A stretch of 64,000 nucleotides of DNA from Botryotinia globosa (Eukaryota > Ascomycota > Leotiomycetes > Helotiales > Sclerotiniaceae), in the NCBI GenBank assembly GCA_014898425.1, contig RCSZ01000018.1:186001-250000 (forward strand). The letters run 5' to 3'. The notes below the pieces were generated by a model. That model was not told where the DNA came from. It searched no databases and saw nothing but the letters and a program-made list of their open reading frames with translations. This document shows, in pieces, positions 12,359 through 24,300 of this stretch. The stretch's first letter is position 1. Each line of letters begins with the position of its first letter. Made by a program: the position numbers and the translations under genes.

Positions 12359-14183
12359 CAAATCAATTCAAATCAAATCAAACTCAATTCACGAAATCAA
12401 GCAAGCAAGCACCAGACTGCACAGTCTGCACAGTTTGCACTGCACGGAAAAACATGTAACACGCACGCATCGCATCGGATAGCAAGCATCCAAGGCAAGG
12501 CAACCCAAGGCAAGGCAAGGTCGGTTGCATGAACGAATTGGATGTGGATGAATGATAGGTACAATGGCAAATCGGATTGCGACTCGGTGGTTAGCTGCTC
12601 GGCGGGTGAGCTAACGTCTTGGTATCTGGTAAATGAATGCCGGGGTCCCTCTCCGCTCTCTTCTCCTGGGGTGACTAGGGGTTACGTATGTAGGTGACAT
12701 GTCCTTGAGGCTTGGGGAGTAGGAGTGGCTATCTATTCCAGACATCACGTCATTGGAAGAGGGAGGGATGGATATTTGGTCGATTTAGAGTTCATGTCGT
12801 AGAAGTATCGAGTTTGAGGAGAGATGATACCACGTGAGGGAATTAGAGAAAAGGGGGATGTAAGCGGAGTTGTGAATGAAGTAATCTATATATATAGTAC
12901 TATATACTATATACTATATACTACTACATACATACTATATACTACTACATACATACATAATACTACATACATACTACATACTACATACTATATATTATAT
13001 ATTATTATATACTACTACATACATACTACAGACCTTCCGACATCCGACTTGGAATTTGGTGATTCGCAGTCCCAGGCTCCAAGCCCAAAGTGTGGATTCT
13101 ATAATTTCTCAATCTCTTGGTATCTCTCGCATCTTTGCACCAACCGAGACATCTCATCCACTCAATCAACTCAGCCTTTGAAGATTCGCTGAAACGTTTC
13201 ACCTTGTTCTTTACTTTTCCCTATGAAACTTATGCAATGATGGTATCGCGCTTGGATATTCTAGTATGCATTCTAGTATGCATTCTAGTATGCATTCTAG
13301 TATGCATTCTAGTATGCATTCTCCCTCTCCTTCTCACGCTAATTCTAATTCTAGACAAGAGGTTAAACGTTCCGAAACATTTCATTCATGCTTACGTCTC
13401 CCTAGCTCCACCAACCATCTAACCATCTAACGAAAGTTACGAAACTCACTACCTACATCTCGACTAACAATACGAGTACCGATGCTAAATCATTTGCGTT
13501 TCTCGAGTTTGATTTCGATTTCGAATTGGAATTGGAGATTGAGATGATCAAAATAGATTCAATCCAATCAGGGTGTCATTCTGTAAAGGAAGGATTTTCT
13601 CCCGGCCTCGAACGAAAAGAAACGAAGAAAATGAAAAGAAAAGAGACGGAAAGAGACAGACGAGCCGTCCGCTGTCAAACGTGATTAGAGTAGGGGAGTA
13701 CAGCATACTTATTATTACTATACTTGAAGGGAGTTGGTGTCAGGGATCTTCTCCACTTCTTTTCCAGATTTGATGTGTCACGTGTGAGTGAGTGTGAGTG
13801 TGGGTGAGTGTGAGTGTGAGTCTGTGAGTGTGAGCCTGACTGTCAGTCTGAGTCTGAGTCTGAGTTTGAGTATGCATACGCATATGTAATCTTTACCTAG
13901 GTATGTAATGTGTATGGGATTATTTATCATTGAGGTTGAGTAGTTGGTATAGTTATAGATATATAAGTATATAGAGATATAGGTATGTATTGATATATAA
14001 ATATAGATTATACTTTTCATTTTATATAGTATATCCCTCTTTTTCTCTCTATTATCAATCCATTCATTCATCTATCCATCCATCTATTAATCAATCCATA
14101 ATCCATCCCATTCACCAAATCCATTCCCTTCACGGTTCACCACTCCAGTCTCCCACCATGTCACATCCTTTTCAAACTCTATA
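12359..14183. other. Intergenic with several simple repeats
   Basis: Contains TACTA/CATAC arrays (12890-13030), the 12-bp array listed separately, and GTGAGT repeats (13780-13870). No ORF has a convincing coding pattern. Confidence 0.5.
13258..13321. repeat. 12-bp tandem repeat TTCTAGTATGCA, five copies
   Basis: Five perfect head-to-tail copies. Each unit contains the palindrome ATGCAT or its overlap. Confidence 0.93.
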
Positions 14184-14648
14184 CAGTAAAACCTCTCTAT
14201 AAGGATCCCCCCTATAAGGATAACCTCTATTATCCTTATTTTTTTTGATCCCAAAAATTTTTAGGGCTAAAAAAGGCCTATATTCTTAAAACCTCTTTAT
14301 AAGGATATCCTTATAATTTCTAATCCTAGAATCACGTATATCCTTATTGAACCAATGAAATCATCAGGATTTGAGCTATGATATAATATTATATAGAGAA
14401 TTTAATTACATTTCGATGTCGGGATCACGTGTATTCCTATTGGATTAATAGAATCATTAGGATTTGAGCTATAATATAATATTATATGAAGAATTTAGTC
14501 ATATTCACAGAAATATGACCCGATCGGGATTAATCGGAAGTCAATTACTACTATATCGGGATTAGTCGGATACCTCTATATAAGAATACCTCTATATATC
14601 CTTAAAAAAGACTACAAAAACCGGTATCCTTATAGAGAGGTTTTACTA
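14184..14648. mobile_element. Tc1/mariner (pogo-type) MITE, 465 bp
   Basis: The terminal inverted repeat starts (C/T)AGTAAAACCTCTCTATAAG and continues GAT. It is 23 bp with one mismatch at the outermost base, and is flanked by TA on both sides (14182-14183 and 14649-14650). The CAGTAAAACCTC start is typical of pogo/Tigger-like elements. There is no transposase ORF. The interior carries a direct duplication of about 83 bp (14329-14411 and 14422-14503). Confidence 0.88.
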
Positions 14649-15841
14649 TAATAACTTCATCTACATGAGTTACGTAACACTACAATCAAACCCTGAATGT
14701 CTCTTCCGATAGAGGAGGTAAGTATAAATAGGTATAAAACCCTCTTTTCACTCGAAAATTCTTGGCACTTTTTGGATAGATTTTTCTTAATCAGCAATTC
14801 CCCAAATTGAAGAAATCCGTTCTTTTGCTTTTTGGAAGAGGCCTGCGTTGTGTGTCAGTACAACGCACCTTGTTTTATCTCAATACTTGTAAATAAGATT
14901 GAGCATTAAATCTTAATTTATCTCATCCTCAGACCCACCGTGATTACATTATTTTTGGCCTTGATTACAAGGCAGGGGTTTCCCGAAGGTTTATCACTAT
15001 AGGGTCTGAAACTATTTGGTTCCAGCTTTGATGTGAAAATCAACAATTTGTTATTTTTCGATTTTTCAATTAATAATATCAAATTATACAATCATTATAA
15101 AATTCTGTTGTAAATTTATATTACATAGATAGCTTTTATTATTATTTTAATAAATTTTTCATTGTAATAACTTTATTCAATTATATATATATATATATAT
15201 CGAAAACATATATTTTTGAAAACGAACATTTTATTAAATTAAATATCCACCCTTTTCAAAATCTACCACTACTATTATTTCTAATAATAATATATATATT
15301 TTAAAGATTTCTTAATCAATCTGATTCTTATTATATATTTCAATTCTTTTTAAAAAGTTAGGATTATTAATTTCGAAAAGATTAGATACTTTTAATTCTT
15401 TTCTTTTAAATCCAAATATCTTAAACTTAAAGTATTTGGACTTTAAAATCAAAAACAATTGAATCTTCGATAACAATACCAGGGGCCTGCGAGCCCCCGG
15501 ACCCCTTGCTTTTTGAGAAAGTATTATATAATTATATTTATAATTATAAAAATCTAAAAAAGAAATTTTATTGAAAGCTTGCAGGCGAAGTCGGTTTATC
15601 TTTTTTTATTCAGATTTTTTAATTTTATTTAGATTTTTTAATTTTATTCAGATTTTTAATTTTATTCAGATTTTAGTAGGTCATTTCATATCAGATCATC
15701 AATTATACTACTGAACTACGAAAGCTATAATATGAAAATAATTTTTATTAATATTAAGCTTATTACATTCGATATAAACCCTTTTCAATTGATTATATAA
15801 GCTTTAGCTATATCTATACTAATTAAACTTCAATTCTTTGG
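14649..15841. other. AT-rich, gene-free
   Basis: No gene. Small GC-richer islands (14830-15020 and 15480-15510, the latter with GGGGCCTGCGAGCCCC) sit in very AT-rich DNA and may be remnants of an older retroelement; this is a guess. Confidence 0.4.
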
Positions 15842-16177
15842 AAAACCCTTAGTTTTGAAGCTAGCAATATAAAAAATATATCATTTGAAAACCCTTAGCT
15901 TTTTATATATAATTACCACTTTTTTTTTTTTTTCAATTCATATTAGCTTGAATAAGCTAATTTAAATGATTTCGTTGAAAAAGTCTAGATTTTTTATTAT
16001 AAAATTTATATTATTTTAATTTAAACTTTTTATAAAATCTTTAGTTTTAAAGCTAGCAATATAAAAAATATATTATTTGAAAGCCTTTAGTTTCTTATAT
16101 ATAGTTATCACTTTTCTTTTTTTTTTCAATTCACATTAACTTGAATAAGCTAATTTAAATGATTTTGTTGAAAAAGT
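15842..16177. repeat. 143-bp direct repeat pair
   Basis: 15842-15984 and 16034-16177 are direct copies, each containing AGCTAGCAATATAAAAAATA and TTGAATAAGCTAATTTAAAT. They are separated by 49 bp and differ mainly by transitions. Confidence 0.85.
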
Positions 16178-17296
16178 AAGGAGTTGTGTTATAGTTACAA
16201 TACTAAAAAAGTCGAGCTAATCAGATCGCTTGAATTCAGTTAATCAGATTACTTGAATCGGGTCTCATTAAGCGAGGTTCTCTTTTTTTGTATTTATATA
16301 TTTTCGGTCCTCGCGGGTGGCAAGATTATTAAGGAGGTAAACCTTCAATAAATTAAAAATCGATATTTTGAAGCTCTAAAAATCGATTCAGAAAAATCTT
16401 AAAATTCTAAAAATTCTAATGTAAGCTTAGAAGAACTTAAATTATATAAATGTAAAATTTTATTAAATTATATTCAATATTGATAGAGATATTGATAGGC
16501 CAAAAAAGTGATTTTTGGTGTAAAAGGGTGGCCCGAAACAGGGGTGGCCCGAAAGTAGGGTGGTCGACTTATATATATGTATTTAGGTCAAGATTAATAA
16601 CTCAGTCATCATATATTCTTTCATTTCTTTCATTTCTTCAACACCTCACCTCCAAATCCTCAATCTCGAAACCCCATCTCATCTCATTCATCTCTTTGCT
16701 CTCACTCCATTTTATCATCATATCAAAATCCCAAAATCCCAAAACCCCAAAACCCCACCCAACACTTTATACTTCATACTTCATACTCGTACGCAATATC
16801 CCTAACACATCACATCACATGACATCTACAAAATACATACGAGTATATACATCAACAATCCATTGTATTCGCCAAACAACTCATTTCATCTGCTCTACAT
16901 CCGCCCTACCAAGTCTCATCTCATACTCTCGGTCCCGAGATATCGGTATCTAGGTACCTAGGTATTTAGAGTAATATTTCGCAATAAATAGATATCCATC
17001 TCCTATCTATGATATCTATCTATCTAATAACCATCTAAGCTAACCTCACATATACTTTACTTACATATCCATTTACATTCATTTATACTATAAAATCCCA
17101 ATTTATAATTCATTATAAATATTCAATAATATAACACCTAGTTTAATATATAAATTTAAATCAAATCTGTAAAATTTACAAATAGATATTATAAGATCGT
17201 ATATAATCTAGATATTTTCCAACTATATATATAGTACAAATACCTAGATAGATACATAGATATTAGGTATTTTTCTACTTATTACTTACTATTTAT
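16178..17296. other. AT-rich intergenic
   Basis: A short GGGTGGCCCGAAA tandem occurs at 16525-16565. The 157-codon ORF at 16480-16953 is Ser/Ile/Thr-rich low complexity, and I do not regard it as a gene. Confidence 0.45.
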
Positions 17297-17635
17297 CAGG
17301 GCTCAGTAGTAGGGAGTATATTAAAAAGAGTCTAATAGTTTTAGTAAAAGATTATATAAAAAGATATATTGAATTCTATTCGAAACTAATTTTATATTTT
17401 AATCTATTTAGAATATATCTAATTATTGGTAATTTATTTTTTTTAGAGTTTTGATATTATAGTTTTATTAGTATTCTTTTTTGTAGTATTATTAATTATT
17501 AATTTATTTTAAATTCAATTAGTAATTTTAGGATTAGATTTTATTAATATCAACTTTCTATTAATTGCCAAGTGATTGGCCCTTAATAGTTCCGGAGTTA
17601 TCCGACTGATTAATCGAACCCCTTCTGCGCTAACA
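17297..17635. mobile_element. hAT-like non-autonomous element, 339 bp
   Basis: Bounded by a perfect 8-bp direct duplication CTATTTAT (17289-17296 and 17636-17643), the target-site length of hAT transposons. The ends read CAGGGCTCAGTAG and, reverse-complemented, TGTTAGCGCAGAAG, which are only weakly inverted. A diverged, interrupted second copy lies at 6393-7550. No coding capacity. Confidence 0.75.
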
Positions 17636-17643
17636 CTATTTAT

Positions 17644-19137
17644 ATTTTTAATTAATCTTTGTAATCAATATTATTATATAATAAGGATGTAATAGGATGA
17701 TATAAATTGAGAGTAAAAGATTGGACAATGTGGAATGGAGTGTTTTGATTTTATTTTGAGGGTTGGGGGTTTTTTGTTTGTATATATATATTTACCAGTG
17801 CCTCATTCATCCATCAATCATTTCCATCATTTCCATCATTTCCCTTCGTCCTCTTTCCCTTCTTTCTTTTCATCCTTCTCTTTTCTCTCTCTTTTCTCTA
17901 TAAAAAACTTTATTCCCTATTTTCTATCTACCTATCTATCTACATACATACTTACTAGCTATCTATCTATCACTCATAACAAGATATATTCAGCCAGTGA
18001 TAAACAATTAAGTAAGAAAGCTCAGAATATGCAATCTTGTGATACACTCGTTTATGTGTTTCGTTTGTTGCTGCTTTTAGTCGATTGATTGATGAGAGGG
18101 GGAGGAAAGGAGGGGTGTCTGGCTATATTTGTATAAATGTGGGTTTGATATTAGGTGTTTGGTATTAGGTGTTGGGTGTTTGTATTTGAGTTAAATAAAT
18201 GGATAGATAAATGTAGATATAGATAGATGGGAGGAGTATGTGGAGTGTAGGGAAAGGAAATATCTTTTCTCGAATATTGGATTCTGGAATGTGGGAAATG
18301 GTGTTGCTATTTTGAAATTGGGAGAGTTTGAGCTTGAGTTTGTGATTCGATTCGATTTTATTTTATTTGATGCGATTTGATTTGATTTTTGCAGGAATTC
18401 TTTGGGTGGTGTGATTAAGTAACCTTGAAAGATGAGAGAATGGATGGATTTTGAATGCTAGATAATAAGAGTATATTGATTGTAATATAGAAAAGAAGGT
18501 GAGGAGAATAGAGTGAGGATTATTATTATAAAGAAATTAATGGAGAGGGAAAAGAGAAAAGAGAAGGAAAAGAAGAGTATTTGTTATGAAGGGTGTTAAT
18601 GTTATAAGGAGTTATGGGTTTGGGGAGATGTAGGTGATAGAGAAGAGAAGAAAAGAGAAGAGATGAGATGAGAAAGATAAAGATATCTAAGTAAATATTT
18701 GGCTTCTAGAAAAACTATATGGTATGGTATTGTACTACAATCTGAGTTGGTATTTATCAGAGAGATTTTGTTTATTTCTCTCGATAACAACGCTTTCGAC
18801 AGCACTTTTGATAATGCTTACTCTGTTTTGTTGAGAGAAAGCTGAGGAAAGAGAGGAGAAAAAGGAAAGGAAGGAGAAGGAAGAGGAAGAGATGAAGAAG
18901 AGGAAGAGATGAAGAAGAGGAAGTGAGAGAAAAGGATATCCATCCATACAATCTCCGATCAAGACCTTTAAACTTAAGTATGTATCCATTTCGATATCCT
19001 CAGTTTGAGTACATGATGAGTATCACATACCGAGAGAACAAGAATGTAGATGAATGAATGAATATTAAGTATCTAGATAGGAGTATTCGTATATCAAGAG
19101 AGAATATGTTTTTCGAAGTTTGTGGGAGAGGGGGGTT
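17644..19137. other. Intergenic low-complexity DNA
   Basis: CT-rich (17800-17960) and GA-rich (18540-18930) tracts and short microsatellites. No convincing gene. Confidence 0.45.
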
Positions 19138-19266
19138 TATTTGTATTTGTATTTGTATTTGTATTTGTATTTGTATTTGTATTTGTATTTGTATTTGTAT
19201 TTGTATTTGTATTTGTATTTGTATTTGTATTTGTATTTGTATTTGTATTTGTATTTGTATTTGTAT
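19138..19266. repeat. (TTTGTA)n hexanucleotide array, about 21 copies
   Basis: Pure hexamer array. The Ile-Cys ORF across it is an artefact. Confidence 0.95.
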
Positions 19267-20018
19267 AGGATTGAATTGAATATTTTTATATAAACGATAT
19301 ATATATATATATATATGTATTCCAGGAATAGTATTTTTGGTGTGATGATGGGGTATGTATTGAAGAAAATGATGGATAATATGATGAACTTTACTGTTGG
19401 TATATAGTGTTTTTTTCTATTGGTTTGGGATGTTATATTATATTATATTATACTATATCATAGAAACAAGATACAGGATTCGAATAGAGGGAATTGGTGA
19501 GGACTGAGGTAGATGTTAATTATTTTTCTATCGAATACTTGTTGGTAAGGAAGTTGTGCAATGCAATTATCCAGATGTATGGGGAGATTCATGTTTCGTT
19601 TCGTTCCACTTCGCTTGGATTTTGGATTAGAGATCGGAAGAGCGTGGGTTTCGGTGTGTGTATTGCCTCGCGACGTCACGAGTCCAGTAATGGTAGAGGT
19701 ATGAGATAGTTAATAGTTGATGAAGTAATACAATTCATTGCTCTATCAACTCAGAGATCTGGTTTTCATAGTATAACGGGATTGCTGGGTTAGTTTTTAC
19801 TGGGGATGATGTGAATGATATATCGGACATGACATGTTCGGATCTATGATGGTCTGAAGAGCAAAGCAAGAAGCTAAGCGAGAGAGGTTTCGAGTGGAAA
19901 TAAGAACTTGTTTTTTTCGGGTCAGCGTAATTGTTGGTTTGAGAAGGATACAGAAGACGTAGCACCCAAGTATTCGTAGGTCCTAAATATCGAGATTGTA
20001 TTCGGCCTAAAGAGCTAG

Positions 20019-20576
20019 CTATTCTACATAGATAGGAGGCCGTAAATAAGGGCCACCTACTGAAAGAGCCAGTCTCTCCCGCATTCGCGAGGGCTTGGTA
20101 AAGTGGTTATTGAATTGGAGACATTCACCTACATTCATACGGTAATGGGAATTGGGATTGGTGAGGATAGATAGGGAGCTTTTATTGGCAGAAGCACTTG
20201 AATATGGTAATTTTGTTGGCGCCATGCCGACCTGCAAAATATTTGGCCTTGAATATTCAAAGTGCTTGGTTTTCTCGTAAGGATTTTTGTTGGAAAATTT
20301 GAGTGTCGTCTCGTGATCATACGATTCAAATGATATGACTTGAGAGGATTGATTTATTTGAGTTCGTAGGATATTTCGAACGAGCAAAATGTTCATATTT
20401 TCCACTGTCTCTCCTTTTCCTTTCCTGGAATTGAAATGTTCTTGCTGACAGCTAGAAATATCCTTTTCTTTCTCGCCGATGAAATGATACCGCGATTCAA
20501 CCATCGAATAGCTTGCTCCGAAAGCCGAATATCTACGAACCAGATCTGTAATATAAAATAGCAGATAACTAATCAT
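20019..20576 (-). CDS. Hypothetical ORF, 185 codons
   Basis: An uninterrupted frame from the ATG at 20576 (MISYLLFYITDLV...). It has a hydrophobic N-terminus, then a Ser/Asn-rich, domain-free body ending PPIYVE. I recognise nothing in it. An in-frame acceptor-like TTACAG just inside the start means the true 5' end could differ. It may be chance open frame. Confidence 0.3.
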   Translation of the reverse strand: MISYLLFYITDLVRRYSAFGASYSMVESRYHFIGEKEKDISSCQQEHFNSRKGKGETVENMNILLVRNILRTQINQSSQVISFESYDHETTLKFSNKNPYEKTKHFEYSRPNILQVGMAPTKLPYSSASANKSSLSILTNPNSHYRMNVGECLQFNNHFTKPSRMRERLALSVGGPYLRPPIYVE

Positions 20577-21030
20577 CCCAATGTAAGTCACGTCGTTTTA
20601 CAATCACTTATTAGATCAATCTACAGATTCGATCTGCAGAAGCAAAATCTTTACTCAAGCCATCGATTCAAAATCATCACTTTACACTTATCAAACACAA
20701 GATACATTTACTCCCATGATTAATTACATTCCAACCAAAGTAGTGTCTTCAGTGCTAGACAACAATAGATGTACTATCGTACCAGAGAATTAACGGTTCC
20801 GTCGATTACTGCTAAAATCTCAGTTCCACAAGTATTACTTCATACGTTGTATTTCTCGCCCCACTTGGTCGCCTACCAATTTCTCGGAATCAAAATATGC
20901 TTATCAATCTCTCCGTCTTGATTTTTGGTCGTGCAGAGTATGCATCTTGGCTTGCGATGCGTCTGATGAATAGCTCGTGCGGTGGAATTGAAGAGTGGTG
21001 AAAGTTTATAAAGTGACCCGTCAATTGAGA

Positions 21031-21555
21031 ATGAAGATATCAAAATCACTTTTGTATTGTCTTTGCACAAGCAAGCATCGAAATATTCCCCAACGCAGAA
21101 ATTTCAAAAAAGTTATTAATACCCTTCACCAGAAAGTCACGAGTCTCTCACTCCGTAGCTTCCTTCTCCCAGCCCTCTCTCCGAGCACCACTCTCAACGG
21201 ACTCATCATCCCCAACGAAAGCGAACCCACCGACTCCACCTCCCTCTTCCCCAACCTTAGTATTCTCGTCCAAACCTCCCCATAATTCTTCTCCCACCAC
21301 CTCCAACGCGTTTCCAAAATCCGCGCCCCAATCGCCCCCCGCGCCTACTCCTCCATCCGCTATTATTCCAATATCCGATGTATCAATTGGAGCTCCTGGA
21401 GCGGGAGCTACAAGATGAATTTTTGTCTGGCGACGCAGGGCACCGATTGTATCATCGTGTATGATCTTGAAAAGGCGCAGATCCATAATTGGAATCAGGT
21501 GGGCTGTAATGGGGCGATTACGGGGTATGCGAAGTGTGAGTGCAGGAGACATTGT
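21031..21555 (+). pseudogene. Possible small Cys-rich protein gene, one in-frame stop
   Basis: From the ATG at 21031 one frame runs to the TGA at 21553-21555, interrupted only by TAA at 21283-21285. The distal part has seven cysteines in about 58 residues and ends in CECRRHC, preceded by AITGYAK. The proximal part contains a hydrophobic stretch, SLRSFLLPALSPSTTL. It could be a broken gene, a gene with an intron over the TAA, or chance. The opposite strand is also open (21148-21552), so strand choice is uncertain. Confidence 0.3.
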
Positions 21556-24300
21556 TGAGTGCGCAATGGACGGATTCGATAGGGATCCAGACGGGAAACT
21601 GTTAGGTTGTGGGAAAAATGGGGGTTGGATATGCTGTTAATGGTAGGGAAAGTGAGATAGGGATGATTTCTTGAAGACTCGCTCGTTGCTTTCGCGAGAT
21701 TGCATCTTGTCGTCCGATTTATATCTCTACCTATGCCGAAAAGCGAGCTCAGAGATTCGCAGAACTTTTCTTTTATTTAGGAGTACCAGGAAGATAAGTG
21801 GGAAGACCTCTAGTCTTTTCTTCCCGTATGACTGCTATCTAAATACTTATCCTACATCTTTCGAGTAACAGAATGCTCAAACAGAGGGAAAAGATCTGAT
21901 TCCAGACAACAAGGTCTGTCTTGATGAGCAGGATGAAGGTTGATCTTCGTGAATTTCCACCGACGCCCAATCCTAAGTTCGACGACGTTTCTCGTTTGTA
22001 GCAGACTCTTGGAAGTAATTTCATGTATAGCAGTGAATTGATGGAGCAAAAACCAAGAAATGGATATTTTCAACAACAATTCACGGAATGTGTGTTTAGC
22101 TACCGAAAACTTTGATACGGTGAGACTATATCGAAAGAGACCGCAGGCCCCCTCTATTTCGCAGAAATTGAGACAATAACGAGAACGCCCACATAAATTT
22201 TGATGTTATTTGTTCTTTGATATGAGTCCAAGAGATTGGATCACCATCCATCTAAGCTCCTTTTCCGAGATACCAAAGATACCTATGGTCTGAAAATTTT
22301 CCGCAGAATATTACCTTTGCATCCCAATCAAAAAGAAGTGAAGCCACCATTGACTTTTGAGAAAGATGCGAGATTCGTTATAACACAGCCAATAGCCTTC
22401 TGATTTATCAACGATAAATAGTTCATTCTGGATGACACCATCACCCAGAGCTATACTGTTGAACTCGGAAGCTAAGTTCTGAGGAAGTTTGATCAAGTCC
22501 CACTTTCAGATGTTCTCCAATATAACGAAAAGGGTTCGTGAGAATCCTCCAACGACCGTTGTCGGAATTCCCCAGCTTATTGCGAGGCATTTGCCGGTTG
22601 AATCTGACGGGTTCTGTTAGGAGGCGTGGAAAGCCTACCTTCAGAGGGATTCGTACTACTCAGTTGAGAATGAAGGAGAACGGAAATGCGATTTTCAGAA
22701 GGCTTTGCCATTGGAAATGCCAGACAAAACTTATTGATATCTGCAGAATCATCACCGCTAGGCGAAATTATGCCGCTCATTTCGAAAACCAGAGTAGGAG
22801 GATCTCAACACGGCACCCTCGCTAGAACAATCAAAGACTCAATGCTTTTGATGTGAAATGCAGAGGCGATTGGCAATTCAACACAGTCGCTGGATCTTGA
22901 AAGTTCTTAAGTCTTGAGTGTGATCTAAAACTTTCGGGAGCTTGGGATTATCGAGATATCTCAAATCACACTGCAGTCCAAACTATTGAATGTCCTGATC
23001 ATCATGGGCAATGTCAGGCTCAGTTCTGTGCTGCTGAGCTGTTTTGAGCGAGCGAGAAAAATCAAAATGCTTGACTCAGACTAAGTGACAACCATCGAAG
23101 TGTTTCTATGATGAAGGGACTTAAGACGGGATAAGATACTCGGGACTACTCAGAGCAATGAGGGTTGCTATCTCAGTAATGATGGAACGAACACGCTATC
23201 TCAGCAAGTAATGATGAGTCTAAGATGGATTTACCTTGGAAAGTTAATAAGTGTGATGGTTATGATAAACTTGGACGAGGTGGAATGGATGAGAGAGGGC
23301 AATATCACGTGATATGATAACTGTGATCCGTGCCCGATTAGTCTTGCCCCTGTCAATCCACTTTTGCAAGTCACTTCACATGCGCGAGTACAAACATACC
23401 TACATAGCACCGACACCAGATATTACCCAGATATTACCCTCTAATGAGCTTCGACGATTTGTTAACCTGGAAAGCTTCAGATTACCACTTTGTTCCATAA
23501 ACAGCCGGTATACCGCTTCTCGCATATCCGTACACGATTAACTTTCAAAGAAAATGGCTTCATTCCCCAATCATTTCATTTGATAATGAGGATGTGACCT
23601 ACTGTAAGGGGTAAGCGATCTGCAACCCTATCGGTACTCACTACACCGTGGAAAGATACAATCCGCCAACTGGCTAAATCAAACACAAGCTTTCAATTTC
23701 CATGCACAGAAGAGAACCTCCATACCCCCCCACCCTTCAACCGGCCACCGGGAGTGTGTCCTCATCCGGCAAAACCAAGGGGGATGAATTATCCAAGCCG
23801 ATATATTGTCTCCTTCGCTTCTCCTTCCTATTACATTCAAGCCGATTTAGGACCCGCTTACAATCTATTGTCTCCGAGATATATTGTCCACACGGTACTT
23901 CTACGACGTGAAGAATCACCACGTTTTTTCTCGGTCTTGGGTTTCCTCTTGTAGAATGTAGTAGGTAAATACATGGGAATATATATCACGAGTGATAAAT
24001 GCCAATCTTCAACGACCAATGGAAACGTGCCCGGAGAAGTTTTTCCGATTGGGAATATATCCAAGCGGGTGTTTATCATGAATATGGAATCCGGATAGTC
24101 ATGAACTTTAAATAGTGCGCGGCTGGGTCTGTGTTCTCAATTAGTCTCACCAAATCAATCCAGGGTATAGATACCGAAGATTAAAAAAGTAGTTATAAGA
24201 ATCCTCCATATTCTTTCCTGTTGGCTGCAGAAATCCTTCTTGCATTCGTCGATCATTCTCTTTCTTCTCAATTACAAGGAATATCCAAACATACTTCATC
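21556..24300. other. Intergenic / 5' flank of the Nep1-like gene
   Basis: Scattered short ORFs (for example 22311-22780, -) look protein-like but broken, and I cannot assign them. A TTTAAATA element at about 24107-24114 lies about 190 bp upstream of the Nep1-like start codon and could be its TATA region. Confidence 0.4.

Noticed and set aside
11997..12482. 161-codon ORF with an Ile-His-Pro repeat
   Set aside because: Translation of the 9-bp minisatellite and ATGG repeat.
16480..16953. 157-codon ORF
   Set aside because: Low-complexity Ser/Thr/Ile composition with no domain or splice support.
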